In this document: positions 24,701 through 39,700 of the stretch, one piece after another | Layout of the letters: each line of letters opens with the position of its first letter | Numbering within the stretch: the first letter of the stretch is position 1 | NCBI RefSeq assembly: GCF_041296385.1 | Contig: NW_027184085.1 | Location: 12,953,301-13,017,300 of the forward strand | DNA: 64,000 nucleotides | Direction of reading: 5' to 3' | Source: Aphelocoma coerulescens | Taxonomy: Eukaryota; Chordata; Aves; Passeriformes; Corvidae | Notes under the pieces: model-generated | Told to the model about the DNA's origin: nothing | Database searches by the model: none | The model's input: the letters and a program-made list of their open reading frames with translations, nothing else | Translations under genes and position numbers: made by a program

Positions 24701-27700
24701 AGCATTTTTCCTCTCCAAATGTTTAATCATCTGTTTCTGCCCAGTTTAAGACAGTGTTGACTTGGAATCAACCACAACTTTGAGTCCTACTCGGGTCTTC
24801 TAAAGTTTTTAACCAGCCCATTACATTTTCTTGCTAGCAAAGGAGCTATAGCTACATGTCTGACTGCATTTCTCCTGCTAAAATCTGGCAGGACTACAGC
24901 TTGAAGATCATGTCAAGGCTTATTCCGCTAGGAACAGAACAGCCTTGGCTGCTAGCCGTAGATCTGTCCCTACTCAGGAGATTTGCAAAGTGGCCGAGTG
25001 GTGTCCTTTATACATACATTTATAAAGTGCTGGTGCTTTAGATGTAACATCTTGATGATAAGTGGTTTTTTTTCTTGGAGGGTGGGAGGGGAAAGGGAGG
25101 GCTCATTTTACAAGACTAAATGCTTTGAAGTACTTGGGATGGAGTCTACTGAGAAACAATATGAAAACAGATATTCCCAAAACAGGGACTCAACATTTTT
25201 CTTCCTTGTCATTTTTTAGCTTCCCAATGAACAGAAATATACTCTGCTCTAGACATAATTTATTTAAGTTGAACACTTCTTAAAAATATTTTGTAGTAAG
25301 GAGTTATCCTAGTCTTTAATATAAACATACATGATGTACGAGGCCACACATTGCTACCTTCCCTGTGAAGGGCACTGATGGCCTTGATTTCTTTTGTTAC
25401 AGCATGCTACTTCTTTTAAAAACATTTTATTTCCAAGGCCTCCTTTGAGCTCTTTAGCTCAAAGGCTATGAATCTGCAAAATACTTGTAGATAACCAAAT
25501 TACTTCCCTTCAAGATTTGTACTTTGGAAGAAAGAAGGTCTTGCCTCCTTTTCCTCCTAGGTCAGGAAGATTTTGTAACTTTTTGTTCTAAAATTAATCT
25601 CTAGATATTTTCAAAGAGAATTCTTGCTTAAGTATCCTTCTTTTTACCCATGAAAGTGCTGAGGCACTGCTGTCAAATGCTAGGACGTCTAGGTGCTTGA
25701 GTGAGGTACTTCAAAGCTCAAATTCTGTAGCTCATCTCATGCTGGAAATATGTATTCCAGAAGGGCGATCAGAGCAGATATGTAGATGTCTCTGAGAATA
25801 ACCAGCTAATCTCTTTTTTTTTACCCCTATTCTCACTTTGTTAATATGTCATAACTTTTCAAAAAGGGATAAACAGCCTGACTTTTACTGGCCTACAGTC
25901 ACACCATGTTTATCAAACACAGATGAGAATTACTACAAATGTCTTGCTGTAACCTTGATTTTGGCTTTTGTGGCTAAAGGTAGTGTGGTGAAAAGGTTTC
26001 ATTATAGCAAGTGTGGTTTCACTTGCTTCCCTTCACCCCCTTCCCTGAGGATTTCTGACTGATTCCAGAGCGTCTTCTCCATCCTGAGATAGCAGTTTGT
26101 TGCTGTTTGCCTGCTAAAGAAGGAGGAAGACTTTCATGTGCTTTCCATTCTTCCTGGTGGCTTTTTCAGGACAGGTGAAAAGCACGCATATAAAACTTGT
26201 TTAGTTTTTGATCTAGACCATTCATGGCAACATTTTTAATTTCTTTTGATATCTTGAAAGTTAAATTTGCTCCTAGCAGCAAAGCATCAATGTTCACAAA
26301 CACAGAATAAATTAGTGATTGAGGAATCTGATTCCTTTGTGGGTAGTGGTTCTTGATAGGAGGGATTACCACAACAGAACTGAGCCATTGAGGAGAAGTT
26401 TCTGATATACTGGAGTGTAGCTTGTTGAGCTTCTCCGCCTTGCACTGTCATAGTCATTTAGCAATGAAAAACTTCCAAATCGTTCCCATTTTGGATACTC
26501 CTACTATGTAATTTTGTTCTCTTTCTCTTTGAATTAGTGGGAGAAAATTTCTGACATGCCTAAGCTCTTGACTTGAATTCTTTATTGCTAACCTTTGTCT
26601 CTTTTGTTTCATAGGAGATGATACTTTAAAGATATGGGATATTAGACAATTTAAAAAGCCTCTTAATTCAGCAGATGGACTGCCCAGCTTCTTTCCGATG
26701 TAAGTATTCTAATTTTTTCCAACTAGCAGAAATAGCAGTATTTTTGCTGAGTGGGGAAGGGTTCTACCAGAGTTCTTATCCTCAGTAGTCACAAGGTCCA
26801 CAATTGTGCAGAGAGGACTGCACAAGGAGGACTGTGCAGTGACAGTTCTTGTCTATTTTAGGGATTCACATTGCTTTAAAAGATCTTATTTTTGTGATAT
26901 TTCAGTCTCATAAGTCTTAAGTCTAATTGGATTAGCAGCCTTTCAGGAGGAGCCCCTTACTTGTGCGCAATGAGATTTAAACCTCATTCGTATTTAGTCT
27001 CTGGCTAATAAAAAAAGAGCTGAATGAAAAAGTAGACATAACATGAGGGTACATGGTATGAATTCAGGTTACGGTGTCAGAACTGCTGACTTAATTTAAC
27101 TGCGTAGTGCTAAGTATTGTTTTCAATATTTTTATTGGTCTGATCTGCATTTCTATAGCTGTAATACAGCCAAATCCCCTAAGGACAGTTGGTAATTTTG
27201 GAATAAGATTTTAGAAAGACAAGTCATGGACAGCTTAATCTTAACTGCAATTTGTAACACAGAGGAAAAGTAAACAGAAAAACATTTTTGGCCAATGTAT
27301 AAACACACCATCTTGCATCACTGAAGGATGTATCATCAGCAAAAACAGATTTCATGACTAGTACATTTTTTTACTTAATGATGACCACCAGATTTGAAAG
27401 TACTTTTTTGTTTGTTTTGTTTCGTGTATTGAAAAGCTAGCAAGACTTTTGAGTGGAAGAGAATTTTGTTGGGAGGAGGATTTTTATCGAATCTGCCAAT
27501 TTTGCACATCCCGTGCACAACTGTAATAACAATTGTAGCAGATAACTCCAACTGATAACTATAGCAGTAGATGACAGCTAACAAAAGACTTCTTCAAGCT
27601 TTGTCTTGAAAGGACTAACTAATAGAAAAGATTGTTTTAAGAAGTGCAATTTATATGTAAGTTCTCTATATGTTAATTATTTATCTACCCAGTAAGATGC

Positions 27701-30700
27701 TTTCTTTTCTTCAACAGGACAGATTGTTGTTTCAGCCCAGATGATAAAATCCTTGTCACAGGCACTTCTGTTAAGAAAGGTGGTGGCAGTGGGAAGCTGT
27801 TTTTCTTTTATCGTGAGACCTTCCAGAAGCTGTATGAGATAGAAGTTACAGATGCAGTATGTATTTTAGTTTTGTCATCTCTTCAAAATATGAATGAAAT
27901 CATATTCATATGCTTGTTTTCCCTTATACAAGTAATTATCTGCTAACACTATTGTCATTTTCCTACTCCACAATTCCTACCCCCTAGAGATAGGGGTAGA
28001 GTAAGCTGCATAGGTACTATTCTTGTTTCAGTTTAAAAAAAAAAAAAAAAGGAATCCTAGGACAAGGTGTTTAAACAGTAGAACTTCTATGCTCTGGTGT
28101 CAAGGATTTATGATCTGTGAAGTGAGACACAAATCCTAAAATACGTAGATGTTTATGTGGTTTACTTCACCAGTTATCATGATGAAATGCCCTATTGTGA
28201 CAAAACTCCTTTTTGTCCGTGTGACAAAATTAGTGGTTACTCTATAATGTGTTTCTTGTCTAAATGCAAGAATTTGAGATGAAAGGAAGGCATCCTTAAG
28301 AAGTCCATCAAGAACACCATTCTCACCAGTTACTATAAAAACCTAAGGTAGTGAACCTGTAATACCGAAGGGTCCGTGTATGGCTTGAAGTGACCGCCTA
28401 TTCCCTTGTACCGAAGGGAAAAGCTCAATACCATAGCTGAAAAGGTCCTTTTACCCTTGTGATATACAAGTAAGCTTATAGGTGATAACAAACAGGAGTG
28501 GGTGAAATTAGGACAGAATTGCCACTGGTAAGTATGGCAATATGTGTTTATGTCCCTTTAGTTGTTGCAGTATGTCAGCTTAGCAACTTTGTCACATTTG
28601 ATAAACAGTTTGTGTTTTCTCCTTCTGCCCTTTTTTTGAGCCAGCACAACAGTCTTTCCTAGCACAGCAGACCAAACGTCCTTCTGCTGGATGTCATTTG
28701 CCAGAATCTACCTTTGTATTTGCTTTTCTTTTCAAATCCTGCTTTCTTTTTCCTGCTTTTAGTTCATCGTACAGTAATACCTGCTTACGGATGGATTTGT
28801 TATACCTATAATTTCAGTGGCAGCTGTCTTGCAAATTAAAAATGCAGAATTCTTATCAAAGCAGAAAACACGTGTTTTTTCCTACAGCAGAAAAACACCT
28901 GTTTTCATCTTAAGCATATAATCTTAATACAAAGGGGTTTTATATGACTTTGGAAATTTTATTTAGTACTAAAGAATTTCTCCAAATACAGCAGAAATTG
29001 GCTTTTATATTTTTCTTCTATGGAGCATGCCAAACCACAAACCAAACTTAGCTAATGTGAATTTCTAGTGGATTTTTATTTTCTCATGCAAGCCTTAGAA
29101 TTTATACCATTTATTATATTTATATGAAGTATTTATACCCTTTTTCTGAGCGAAAACATGAATGCTTCAGTTTCTCCTCTGAAACTTCATGACAGACAAA
29201 AGGAAAACAACTAAGTAAGATAAAGCGCAAGAAGTAGATTTTTGTAGGAGCTCTCCTGTCCATGGGTACAGGAAAAAAAATAGTTTCATAATTCCATTAA
29301 CTGTCAGTTTGAACTCCTTAGACCTGAGTGTTTGGAGGTGGTCATGATGGTATCTCCTTTTAGTACTGATCGAGTCAGTAACACTGTGCAGAAACTTCCC
29401 TTAAGCACTACGACTGCAAGAAGGAAGAGCTTGTCAGTGGTGGATCCTGTAGCTCCAAAACCACTTAAATAGTGAGAAATGCTGCTCACCAATCTGCTTT
29501 TTTTTTTTGCATTCAAAGGAAATATTATTTTCATTTGGTAACTTTTCCATCTGTATCTTGCAAATAAAGGGTCTGTTTACCTGCTAAGGTGATGCTACAG
29601 GGGAGTCCACAAAATCTCCACCTGCTCTCAGGTTTTTTCAGAATCAAGAGCTAAATGTCTGTTCTTTGCTTCAAAATACAAAAGAAACACGGAACTGAGA
29701 CCCAACAGTAGGAAACTGTCAATAAGCAACTTCACTGGGGCCACTAACATAGTAAAATTTTAAGTATGTGTACAAATCTAAGCAGGTTCATAATTTTATA
29801 CTATAACTTTGTATAGGTGCTGATATTTATATGGTACTTTTTAAGACTGTAGTAAATCACTTTAGTCTATGGAGTTTTAGTGCTGCTGGTTTTCTTCATT
29901 TGGAGTTACAAAATTTAAGACCGTCATTCTTCTACTTTGCATTTAATGGAATTGAAAATAATGGAAATAATAGCTGAAGAATTAAGACTCACAAATTCTG
30001 ATCTTATGACATAATTTTCAGTGAGTCAGGACTACCGATATCTGTACAATGAGTCTGTCTAGCTTATAACTTTAACTCTACAGATCCAAGGAAAATACAG
30101 TTTAGCATATCAATCTGAATCTAAAAGAAGAAAAATGACTATAAGTGGTCTTACAAAATAAAAGCAGTATATTCTTTCAATGTCTCTCTACTGTTTGTAT
30201 CTTTTGGCTTTTTCATTAGTGTTCTTTACTTGTTATTCTCAAATTACTGTGTTTGATGGAATATAAACGCATAAAGGCATGCTAAAAGCGAATTATTTTT
30301 CAAGAAGCTGGCTTTTATGTTTTGTAAGCAGTAAATGCTATTTGTTGGAAAGATCATTGGTCTGTAAACTGGGAGATTAATATCTTGTGTGTAGTTTATC
30401 AAAGCATTTTTCTAAGCAGTGCAGTAATTACTTGCTTTCTACCGGCTACGTTCCTAGTTTCCATTTTTTCCTTATACTCTCAAAAATAGCAGTTAGCATT
30501 TAGCATTAGTGTAATTAAAGATAAACACATAATGTTGTGTAGGACTTCAGTTTGTTTTCTGCAACTAAGTGTTATACTTCTTTACATTTTGCATGTTACC
30601 TAGTGCTGAAATATGTAATTTTGCTCTTTTTATTTTGGGCTTTTTAGTCATTGCAGAGATGAAGTTACTATGCTATATGTGTAATAAAAGCTCAAATGCA

Positions 30701-33700
30701 CCAGTATCTCTCTCAGCCAAAAGCCTGATCTGCTCTCATTCCTAATGAAATAATTTAAGGGATTTCAGTTAGATTTAGTCCATATTAATAAAGAAAAAAG
30801 GCATCTTTAGTAATTTATTTCCAGTAATTTTATATTTCCAGTAATTATAAAATTAAAATAGTAGCACTTTTTGAAGGCAATTGTATACCAGTTTAGTGAT
30901 GTGATGTATATAATCAGAATAACAGAAAATCTACCGTGAAGGAAAAATACAAACTATTCATGTATTTCTTTTTTAATTTCACAAGGAATTTTTAGAGGGA
31001 AATTCCAGCAAGCTTAGAAAATTGAAGAACAGTAAAGAGCAGTAAACATTATCTTAAACCTCCTTGGTAAATAGCCAGTGAAATTGGCCTGTGAGTGAAC
31101 CTAGTGGGTAATGAGAAAATATTTAATGGGAATGTTTGACCAAAGCTGTGTCTGGCATTCCTTTCCATCATACCACACAAACCTTTTTTCACCTTTTCTT
31201 TCAAGTTTTCATGGGAAAATCTATTACTGTTTCAGAGCTGCTGGAGTGAAACCTTGTGGTTTTACTAGTGGACTAACAGTCTGATTAGTTTCTGCTGTTG
31301 TGGCTGGGTATAGAATATTAATTTGCTTTTCTTCTCTTGTATTAGTGTTGGTTTTTTTTTTTTCAGACACAATCTGTGCTTGAACAGCTGTGTTGTTGTG
31401 TCCACTCCTGAATACCATCCCACCACGTAGGCATTGGGACTTTTGTAGAATTAAAGCTTCTTAGATAAATAACAATACTTTTTGAAGGAAATTAATATCA
31501 AAAGAGCTGGAGACCCCGGGCTCTGTCTCTGGCCAGTAGTGGGAGGAGGTGTGAACAGGCCAAACACAAAATTATCGGTGCTTCTCTGACCATCCTTTGT
31601 ACCTCCAGTGATTGCTGTTTTCTAGATATCTTGATGCAGATAGAGGAATTTTGCAGTTAATAGCACTCAGTGGATTTTTTTTCTATGAGTTTATCAAGGA
31701 GAGAAATCACCCGTGATGCAGGTTATGGCAGGGTCATTTACTTACTTCAGATTACATCAAAATTACATCAGGGTGGGAGCTCCTGCCTCTCCCTCTTTCA
31801 TAATGAAGCTGATGCTCTGTGTGCAGTACCCCAGCCTTGCTCTGACTTAGTGTGTACAGGTACAGTTGGAGATTTTGAGGACTTTGCACTGCGACAATGG
31901 TTATGTTTACTAAACTGTACAGAATTCCTCTCTTTTTAATGGAACTGGAAAAAATCCTGTATGAATGTGCAGCCTCTTCATAGTTTTTCTGTCTCTTTCT
32001 CTTCTATCTTGACAGTATTATTTATGAAAGGTTCTTCTGCTCTCACCTCAAATGTTCACAGTGAAATACATTTATTAAACTTGCTCAATTTGAGCATTAG
32101 AGGCTTATTTAATCTGAAATACCTGTAATTGCATGCAGAACCTTTCTTTACTCCATTTATATGGATAAAGAGACTTAAACAGATGGCAGGAAACAATAGT
32201 GCCAGAGTATGGGGGTACAGAGTTTCTGTCCAGAAACTCAGAGACCATTTCACTTTCTTTTCCCCAGGTAGTATGAGAGGCAGGAAGACCTGTAGCTGCA
32301 AGGTCTCATCTTTGGGATATCTGTAACTGCAGTCTGGAAGGGAAGGGAGATTTCACTGCCAGATGAAAGCCAGATGAAAGCTTGCTTTGGTTATGCAAGC
32401 ATGAGATCTTCATGGGAACCAGTTATAAATACCTAGTGTATGGGAAAAAAATTGGATATACAACATTTCCCCCAATGTCAGTTTAATTTAAAATAGCTGT
32501 GGATAGGCACTTGAATCACTCTCACATGTCTGTCATTCATTTGGCTACTTCCAACAGATCACCCAGTAGTTATCCTTATTACAGACAAGATTGATCTTGG
32601 CAGCAGTAGAGTACTCATTTTCCCCATATGGAAAGGACAAGTATTACACCCCCTTACTGCCAAGCAAGAATGGGCACTGAGAAAGGAAAAAAAAAAAAAA
32701 CAAAAAGTTGTATAGTTACAGGAATTGCTGATTTTTAATGGACATTTAAGTAATAATTTAATTTTAAAATGATCCAAGTTGATGAGTTTGTGTACATTAT
32801 AAAATAAGATGTGCAAGTTTTTAAAATATCCACAGATTTTTGTAGATAAGCAACAATCCAAAAACATAGATTCATGGTTGTTTTGGGAAACCTATTTCTG
32901 TTAGGAGGATTCTTCAATATTTTCTTAGTTTCTCAAATATAAGCAAAAGTTAAATTATTAAATACTTCTGAAAATACCTCTAAGGGATGTTTCAGGAAGG
33001 TCTTCTGAGACAAGCTATAAATAAAACTCCTTTTTAGATGAAAGAGTGAAAAGGAAAGAAGGAATAAGGAATATGAACCTTCCAGCATCCTTTATGCACA
33101 GTTGATATAGGATTGCAGTATTTCTTTTCTTGACCTCAAACAATATCATTTACTGTTTATAAAGTGCAGTAATATAGTAAAGGGCTTTTCCACTGTGGCC
33201 CATTTCACTATGATTTAAAGCTTTTGAATTTAAGAAAAATAAATTCTTTTAAGTTCTGGAAGAGATCATCATACTACTTCTGGGTTTTTTTGTTGTTTTT
33301 GTTTTGGTTTGGTTTTTTGTTTGGTTGGTTTTTATAAAGCCATTTTTTTATTTAAAAAGAAAATCCGTATTTTCACAATAGGGAAGTAAATATGATATTT
33401 AAGGCCCAGTAAATATATGTGTTTTTCAAAGTGAACAACAAAAAAATATCTTGTATAAGACGTGAATCATGGGAATGTGTTTTCTTTTATAGTATGATAG
33501 CCTGTCAGTTTTTATTCTATGCTTCCATATATGTAAGGATAATGTGGTCCTTCCCTTTGTGTATCCTGGAGCAGCATGTACTCTGTTTTAGGGGAGCTGT
33601 CACTAGGGGTTTGAGGTATGCAAGAGTAATAAACTGTGAGGGTTTTGCCCCTGTAACAGGGACTGGGGGTGTACATGAAGGTTGTCTCCCTTAGTTTTAT

Positions 33701-36700
33701 GATATATGGTGTTGAAAGTGTGGCTGTAATTTTAACAGACCAGGTGCTTGAAAATGCTCGACATTGCAAGTACAAGGGAAACAGGTTGCCACCTTGATTA
33801 AGTTGCTTTTTTATTCATTAAAAGAGCAAAGTATTGTTCAGTGGCTCCATGCACTTGTAAGAATTATTTTATAGCTGTACTTGGAAAGATGAATGGTACA
33901 GCATTGTAATCCATGCTTTTTATATTGAAATCCTTCTTTAATATATTGGCCTCTGAAAATGTTTTTAGGGTATTTCTGGTTTCTACATAGAAAATTGTAA
34001 GCTTTATCCACTTCTGGTCCCTTTTCTATTGAATATTTCCACACATTTTCTAAGCAATGTTTCATAAGGGAAAAACATTAGTATTCTTCCCGCCACTACT
34101 GTATTCTCATGAGTATTTTAAATCTAATGATAGCAGGTCACTGCATTGTAGATACTCCCTAACCTCCCACCTTATTTATTGTAGTTGGCTCTTTTCCTTG
34201 GAAGAGCTCCAGGGAAATCTTGAACGTGAAGATTTTTGCAATTGGGGTTTTCAGTATATTTTTACATATAATATTAGTGCATTTTTACTATGTGAGTAGC
34301 CTTTTTCTTAAATCAGAGCATGCATAGTATGAACATATAGGTGTTAACCATATTTTTGCTTGAAAGAAGAAATGGCAGACATTTGAAGATGGCATACTTC
34401 TAAATCTGTTATTTAATTCTTTTATTATTATTAAAAATACAGCAGTTTTATGAGTTACGCAGTTTTATCCCCTCCTGGTGCTTCCAGGAGGCAGACCAGC
34501 TTTTCCAAGTAAAGCAGCATGGCAATCCAGGTAGATGGCTATTGTATCACCTCTGTTCTCTAAGAGACCAGTGAAATGAGATTAAAGAGTGCACAGTGGG
34601 AATTGATACGGCCTCTGAGCAGCACTGCCTCTCTGTGATTCTACAGGCAGAAATTCTGTAGCTCTTGGAGGGCAGCAGATGGTTAATGTAGCTGATGTTT
34701 CATGGTGATCATCTGCAGAGAGATCAAGATAACAGTAGAAGGGAAGAACTATATATATTGAAGCATTTCCTTTTAATGCTAACTTCATTGGTGGATTTTA
34801 CTTTCCATTCTGCATTTCAACCATCATTATCAATGATCTTTGATTATTGCATAGAAATGATGGTGTTGTGTAGAAATTATCGTAGCAGGTAAGATTGCTA
34901 CTATCTTCAGATTAGAATGTCAGGGTTTTGATCTTTTTAAAATTTTTTTCCTTTAAATTCTAATTACACAGAATTGGAGAGAAATTATTTGTTAACTTGG
35001 GGGGAAATGTGTTGAAACACTTGCTTGAAAGTCCTTAGGGTCTGTTTCTGAACTTCATGGAGTATGAGTGTGTGAGTGAGAGTAGTGTTTTCTTTTAAAG
35101 CATTGAGATCTTTGAGACAAGAAAGAGTTACTCTACTGCCTGTGAGTTAGAATGCATATGGATCTTTCCTCAGCATGAGATTTTTAGTATATTTTGAGGC
35201 ATTTTCCTCTGTTTTCTCAAGGGGTGTATGCATTCTTGCCGGGATGAATAAAATAAAAAGTGGCAGAGGTTTTCTTGGTCCATGTAAACTGTGAGCCACA
35301 TAAAACACATCTGTGAAAATTTGTACAAAAACTAAATTTGTATCCACGGTACAGCAGTCTAAATATCTGAAGTTTCTAAACTGGGGTTAGAAACGATAAA
35401 GGTCATTTCCACACCTTTATCATAAAATGGAAAAGCTCGAGAGCCTCTGCTTTAATATCTTTCCTAATAAGAGAAGTTGATTAAAAGCAGTAGTAACCAA
35501 ACAGGGATGGGGAGCAACTTGTGGTAGTGGCAAAGCTGTCTTCAGCAGTTGGCATCTAAATATTTGCATGTTTTATTCAAAGACATAGAAATGCTATTAA
35601 ATAAATGGAGGTTTTTTCCTGAAATCGTTGTACATTCCCCTTCTCATATGGGAAGATGTACTGCTAAAGTCAGAAGGACTGAATGTGCAAGTTCCAGCAC
35701 TATAGAAGATAAAACTGAAAGGCCACACTGAGATTTCATCCCTCGATCCAGCCCAAGTTTGAAATTGCTTACCCTTCTCAAATACAAATGTAATATAGGC
35801 TTCTGTAACAGATAATGTTAATTTGGAAGGTAGTTGCTTTTTATTGTAGGCTTCCTAAGTAGTATTGCTTATTATGTTTTGAGCTTCTCTGAGTTTAAAA
35901 GATACTGCAAGCAGTTCTTCACTGTAAATACGTAGTAGTTTTATAAGAGAAAAGACAGAATAGATGTGCTAAATAAACTAGTTGCATGCATACTTGCACT
36001 GATTTTGATAGGCAAGGTTTTTTCAAAAAGAGTGGAATTTGTAATGATTACAGTTAAGATAAATCCTCAGTTCATCAGAAAAGCCCCACTTAGCCACTGC
36101 TGGGGTCACCTGTCCTTACAGAATCCACAGCCATGGTCAGAATTCATTTTCCATGTTTGCCGTCTTCCCTGCTGACATGTCACTTACCTGACTGCCTGGA
36201 CAGCCAAGTGCAGCAAATCCAAGCAGTGCTGTTCAAACAGAGCCCATCACATACTGTCATGGCCACTGAAGCAAAGCTTGCACATAGGAAAGAGGGAAGG
36301 TTTGTTTAAGTTTTTCTTCTAATTGAAAATATTTTCTTAGGGCAGCAGCTCTTGCTTTCACTTTTTCATTGTGCAGCTTCAGTATAGATGCTGAGGAATT
36401 ATTTGTTAGATTGTAGGTTAGGAAAGGGGTAAGCAATTAGGGCAAACATAGAGTTTTTTCTGTTTTATCCCTATTCAGTTGTTAAGTATCTCCAGAGATA
36501 GACCTGATCTTTGAAGCTAAGGTTTTCAAGATTTGCTGGGCAGTTTTAGAAGTTTGTATCTGATGTATTCTTTCTGCACTAGGAATATTCAATATGGCTA
36601 CCAGGATTCTTTATCCTTGTACTGTAGAGTTTATCTAAGTAGCACAACATGCTGTAATATAGATCCTCATTAGTTTTCTGTTTTTCTTTTATAGTTATTT

Positions 36701-39700
36701 TGGCCACTGTAGACTGTAGGGATTCACCTGACCAAATACAGATGTCTACAGCTGATCCAGTCACCCTAGGCTCCTTTTCTAATCAACAGAGAAAAATAAA
36801 TGTATTCAAACTGTGATTTTATCTCATCCTAAAATAGATCTCTAAAATAGGTTAGTTGAAGGCCACTGCAAAATGCTTTCTCAAAATGATTTCTCTCTAT
36901 TAACTATAAAGGGAGATATCTGTAGACATTTAAAGAGTAGACCTGTAAAGATTAGAGGTGTAGACATGTTAAGTTTGATGAAACAAGTCCCACCTAAACT
37001 CTTCACTTCCCTTCGTGGGTGTTTATTGTCTTCTACTAAAGTACTAGAACATTTAGGCTCTTGTTTTCTGACCTTGCCGACAGCGAAGTAGGAGATAATG
37101 GGTTACTTTTGCGTTCATTTCTATTGATTTAAGATTTATGACTGTAGGCAATTTACAGGAGAAAAGCCTGCCACTCTATGAAAGGCTTGCTCTAGCTGAG
37201 AGTGAAGCCTACGCTCTCTTACTTGCACCTGATTTCCCAACAACTGTCAAAACATCAGCAACGTCACCATGGAGTTACTGAACTTTATCTAAATTGTAAC
37301 GCTTTTTAATTCAAATGTTCATGAATTCTTGCATCATAGGTTAGAGATGTGTGAAAACCTAGGATTAGCATGTTTCCTTTCCATTTTCAGTATTTTTCTG
37401 GAATTAGCAGTATTTTTTTCTAGTGGCTATTTGGAAGATCACTTTTGATTTTCCCAATTTACAGGTGGAATGTTGGCTGTACATCCAGCACAGGGAAAGT
37501 ATGAATATTAGCTGCATGTCAGTATCATTCAGTAGAGATTTCCACCTTCTCAGGGTAGTTTCATGTAGGGATGGAAGTAGACAGATGCAGTCTGCAAATC
37601 AGATTTGTAGTCAGTGTTTTCATTTGAATAGTTTGCACTAATAGCTGTGGGAGGAGACATTAATTTAGTGAATTTAGCTTAAAAGTCTGATAGCTGCTCT
37701 TAACTGATTAGTCATATCTGGTGTTTTGCAGCAAATGTGTAAGCCAGTTGAAAGACAAGAGTGAAAGTGTGTACCTGAAGTGAAAAGAAAGAAAAATGGA
37801 AAATGTTTATTCCATGAGTGCATAACTGATAAGGAAACATGTTTTTCTTTCCTCTTCCTTGAATGGCAGGAGAAGCTTTACAAAAGAACTTGAAAAAGCT
37901 GATACATTATCATGCATTATCTGAAAATACACTTTACATGAAATGTTCATTTTCAAAAACGGCTGCATGGTACTTAACCTTAAAACTTAACTGTCTTTAG
38001 GGAGAAAGGGTGGTTTCCAAAGAAAACAGTGCCTGACTGAGAAGCACTAAGACCTCCTGAAGGAGGGAAAAGAAATTAAAACATCACTGTAAAATATGGC
38101 CCCTCTAATTTACTTTTCATTTTACAGTAGCAAAGAAAGAATACAGTCCTGTTGACCTAAGTGCTCTAGAAATGTATGGTGATTCCTATTTATGTCAAAA
38201 GTATGAAAGTTCTTGGAATTTTTTGGAAAATGATGAAACCATTATCATGCCAGTCTTGTAGCAGTTATGACCTCCATATGTGTACACACATACCTGTCTG
38301 TTTAATAAAATTTTGCTAACAAAAAAAGATTAACTGTTATCATGGGCCTTGTTTACATAAGAAGTTAGTGAGATTTTGTTGGATCTCAGCTGAAATGCAC
38401 CAAATAAAAAAAATAAATGCTTTTGTACAAGATCAACTCACAGATATGTAAAATGTTAGTATAGGACTGCAAGAAGGCAGTGATGGACAGAAACCCAAAT
38501 CTTCTCTTAATATTTTGCAACAGTGTGAAGGAGGAAAGAGACATTCTTTGTATATGTTCTTGTTATTTTGTACATAATGGGCAACCTCACATTTTTGTAG
38601 ATTCAAAAGATACTAGTAAGATTAAGAGACTGCTCAGGCTCTGGAATGCTGCAGAAAAATACTTTAGGTCTAAGATGTAACATTCATGTGAAGACTGTAT
38701 GTACTCTGTAATTCATAGGAACTAGGAATACTTGCTGCATTAGCTCATTCATGTTTTTTTTCTTTATGTTTTATCACAGTGTGTCCTCTTCAAAGCTTCT
38801 TAAAATCCACATTATCACTGCCGATGTGTCATCTCTAACCTTTCATAGTCCCCCTTACTAGAAATTATTAACCTTTCTTTCCTGCCCCCAACCTGTACTG
38901 ACCCCTCTGAGACTTCTCTTCCCATCCTGGATCAGCTCTATCCACACTCTAAAACGGAATGTTTTTGTCTGAAATGTGGGCCAGGGAACTGAACTTCGCC
39001 TTCGCTGCTGCAGTCTTGAACCATCTTTATAAGCAAAGATCCAGGAAAATTCTTTCAGTCTTTGACATCACTCTGTAGTTTTATGACCTTACCAGCTTCA
39101 TGGTTTCATCTTAGGGGGTAAATTTTCCACTCCTATGCCACAAATCATTTTAATCTTTTCTTGCTGACCTTGTAAAATGCCCTCTCTGCATTGTTTACTC
39201 CTGTCAGGGTGTTGCCTAAGTGCTCTGGACAGTTTCAGTTGAGGTAATTAGCTTTTGCTTGCTGACAAATCTGCTTTAGTTATTCTTCACTGTGCCTGTT
39301 AAACACAGGGCTGTGTTCCTAGGCCAGAAAAAGTGTACCATTCTGTTACAGAAAATGAGGCTTCAGTTTCTCATTTAGAGACACTGCTGTTAACTCATGT
39401 CAAAGCACTATTACTTGCACGGTACCAGGAAAGCTGTGTGTGTAGTTGCCTAGTGAGCTCACCTACATGGAGAATAACCTGACAGAAAAATTATTTGGTG
39501 GTGTTTACTGTTTACCTGCAGCAGCAGCTCTGCTTATGTGATTCAAAGGGGAAACACACACGTGAGAACAGACTGATAGGGCTGAGACTATTTGGGAACC
39601 ACCCCAGAGCTGCCTACTCTCATTGTGTCTGTCATTGACACCCACTGAATCTGTTCTAACCTCTTCAACAGTGAGAGTCAGGAAGGTAAATTTAGAGTTC

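Larger units (their letters stand above)
20682..26614 (+). other. WDR70: WDR70 intron, 5.9 kb
   Basis: GTAGGT donor, ATAG acceptor. It holds an 8-bp tandem repeat near 23479-23505 and a plus-strand G4-type run at 25080-25101. The longest ORF (140 codons, minus strand, 22810-23232) is not recognised and looks like chance. No mobile element was recognised with confidence. Confidence 0.9.
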
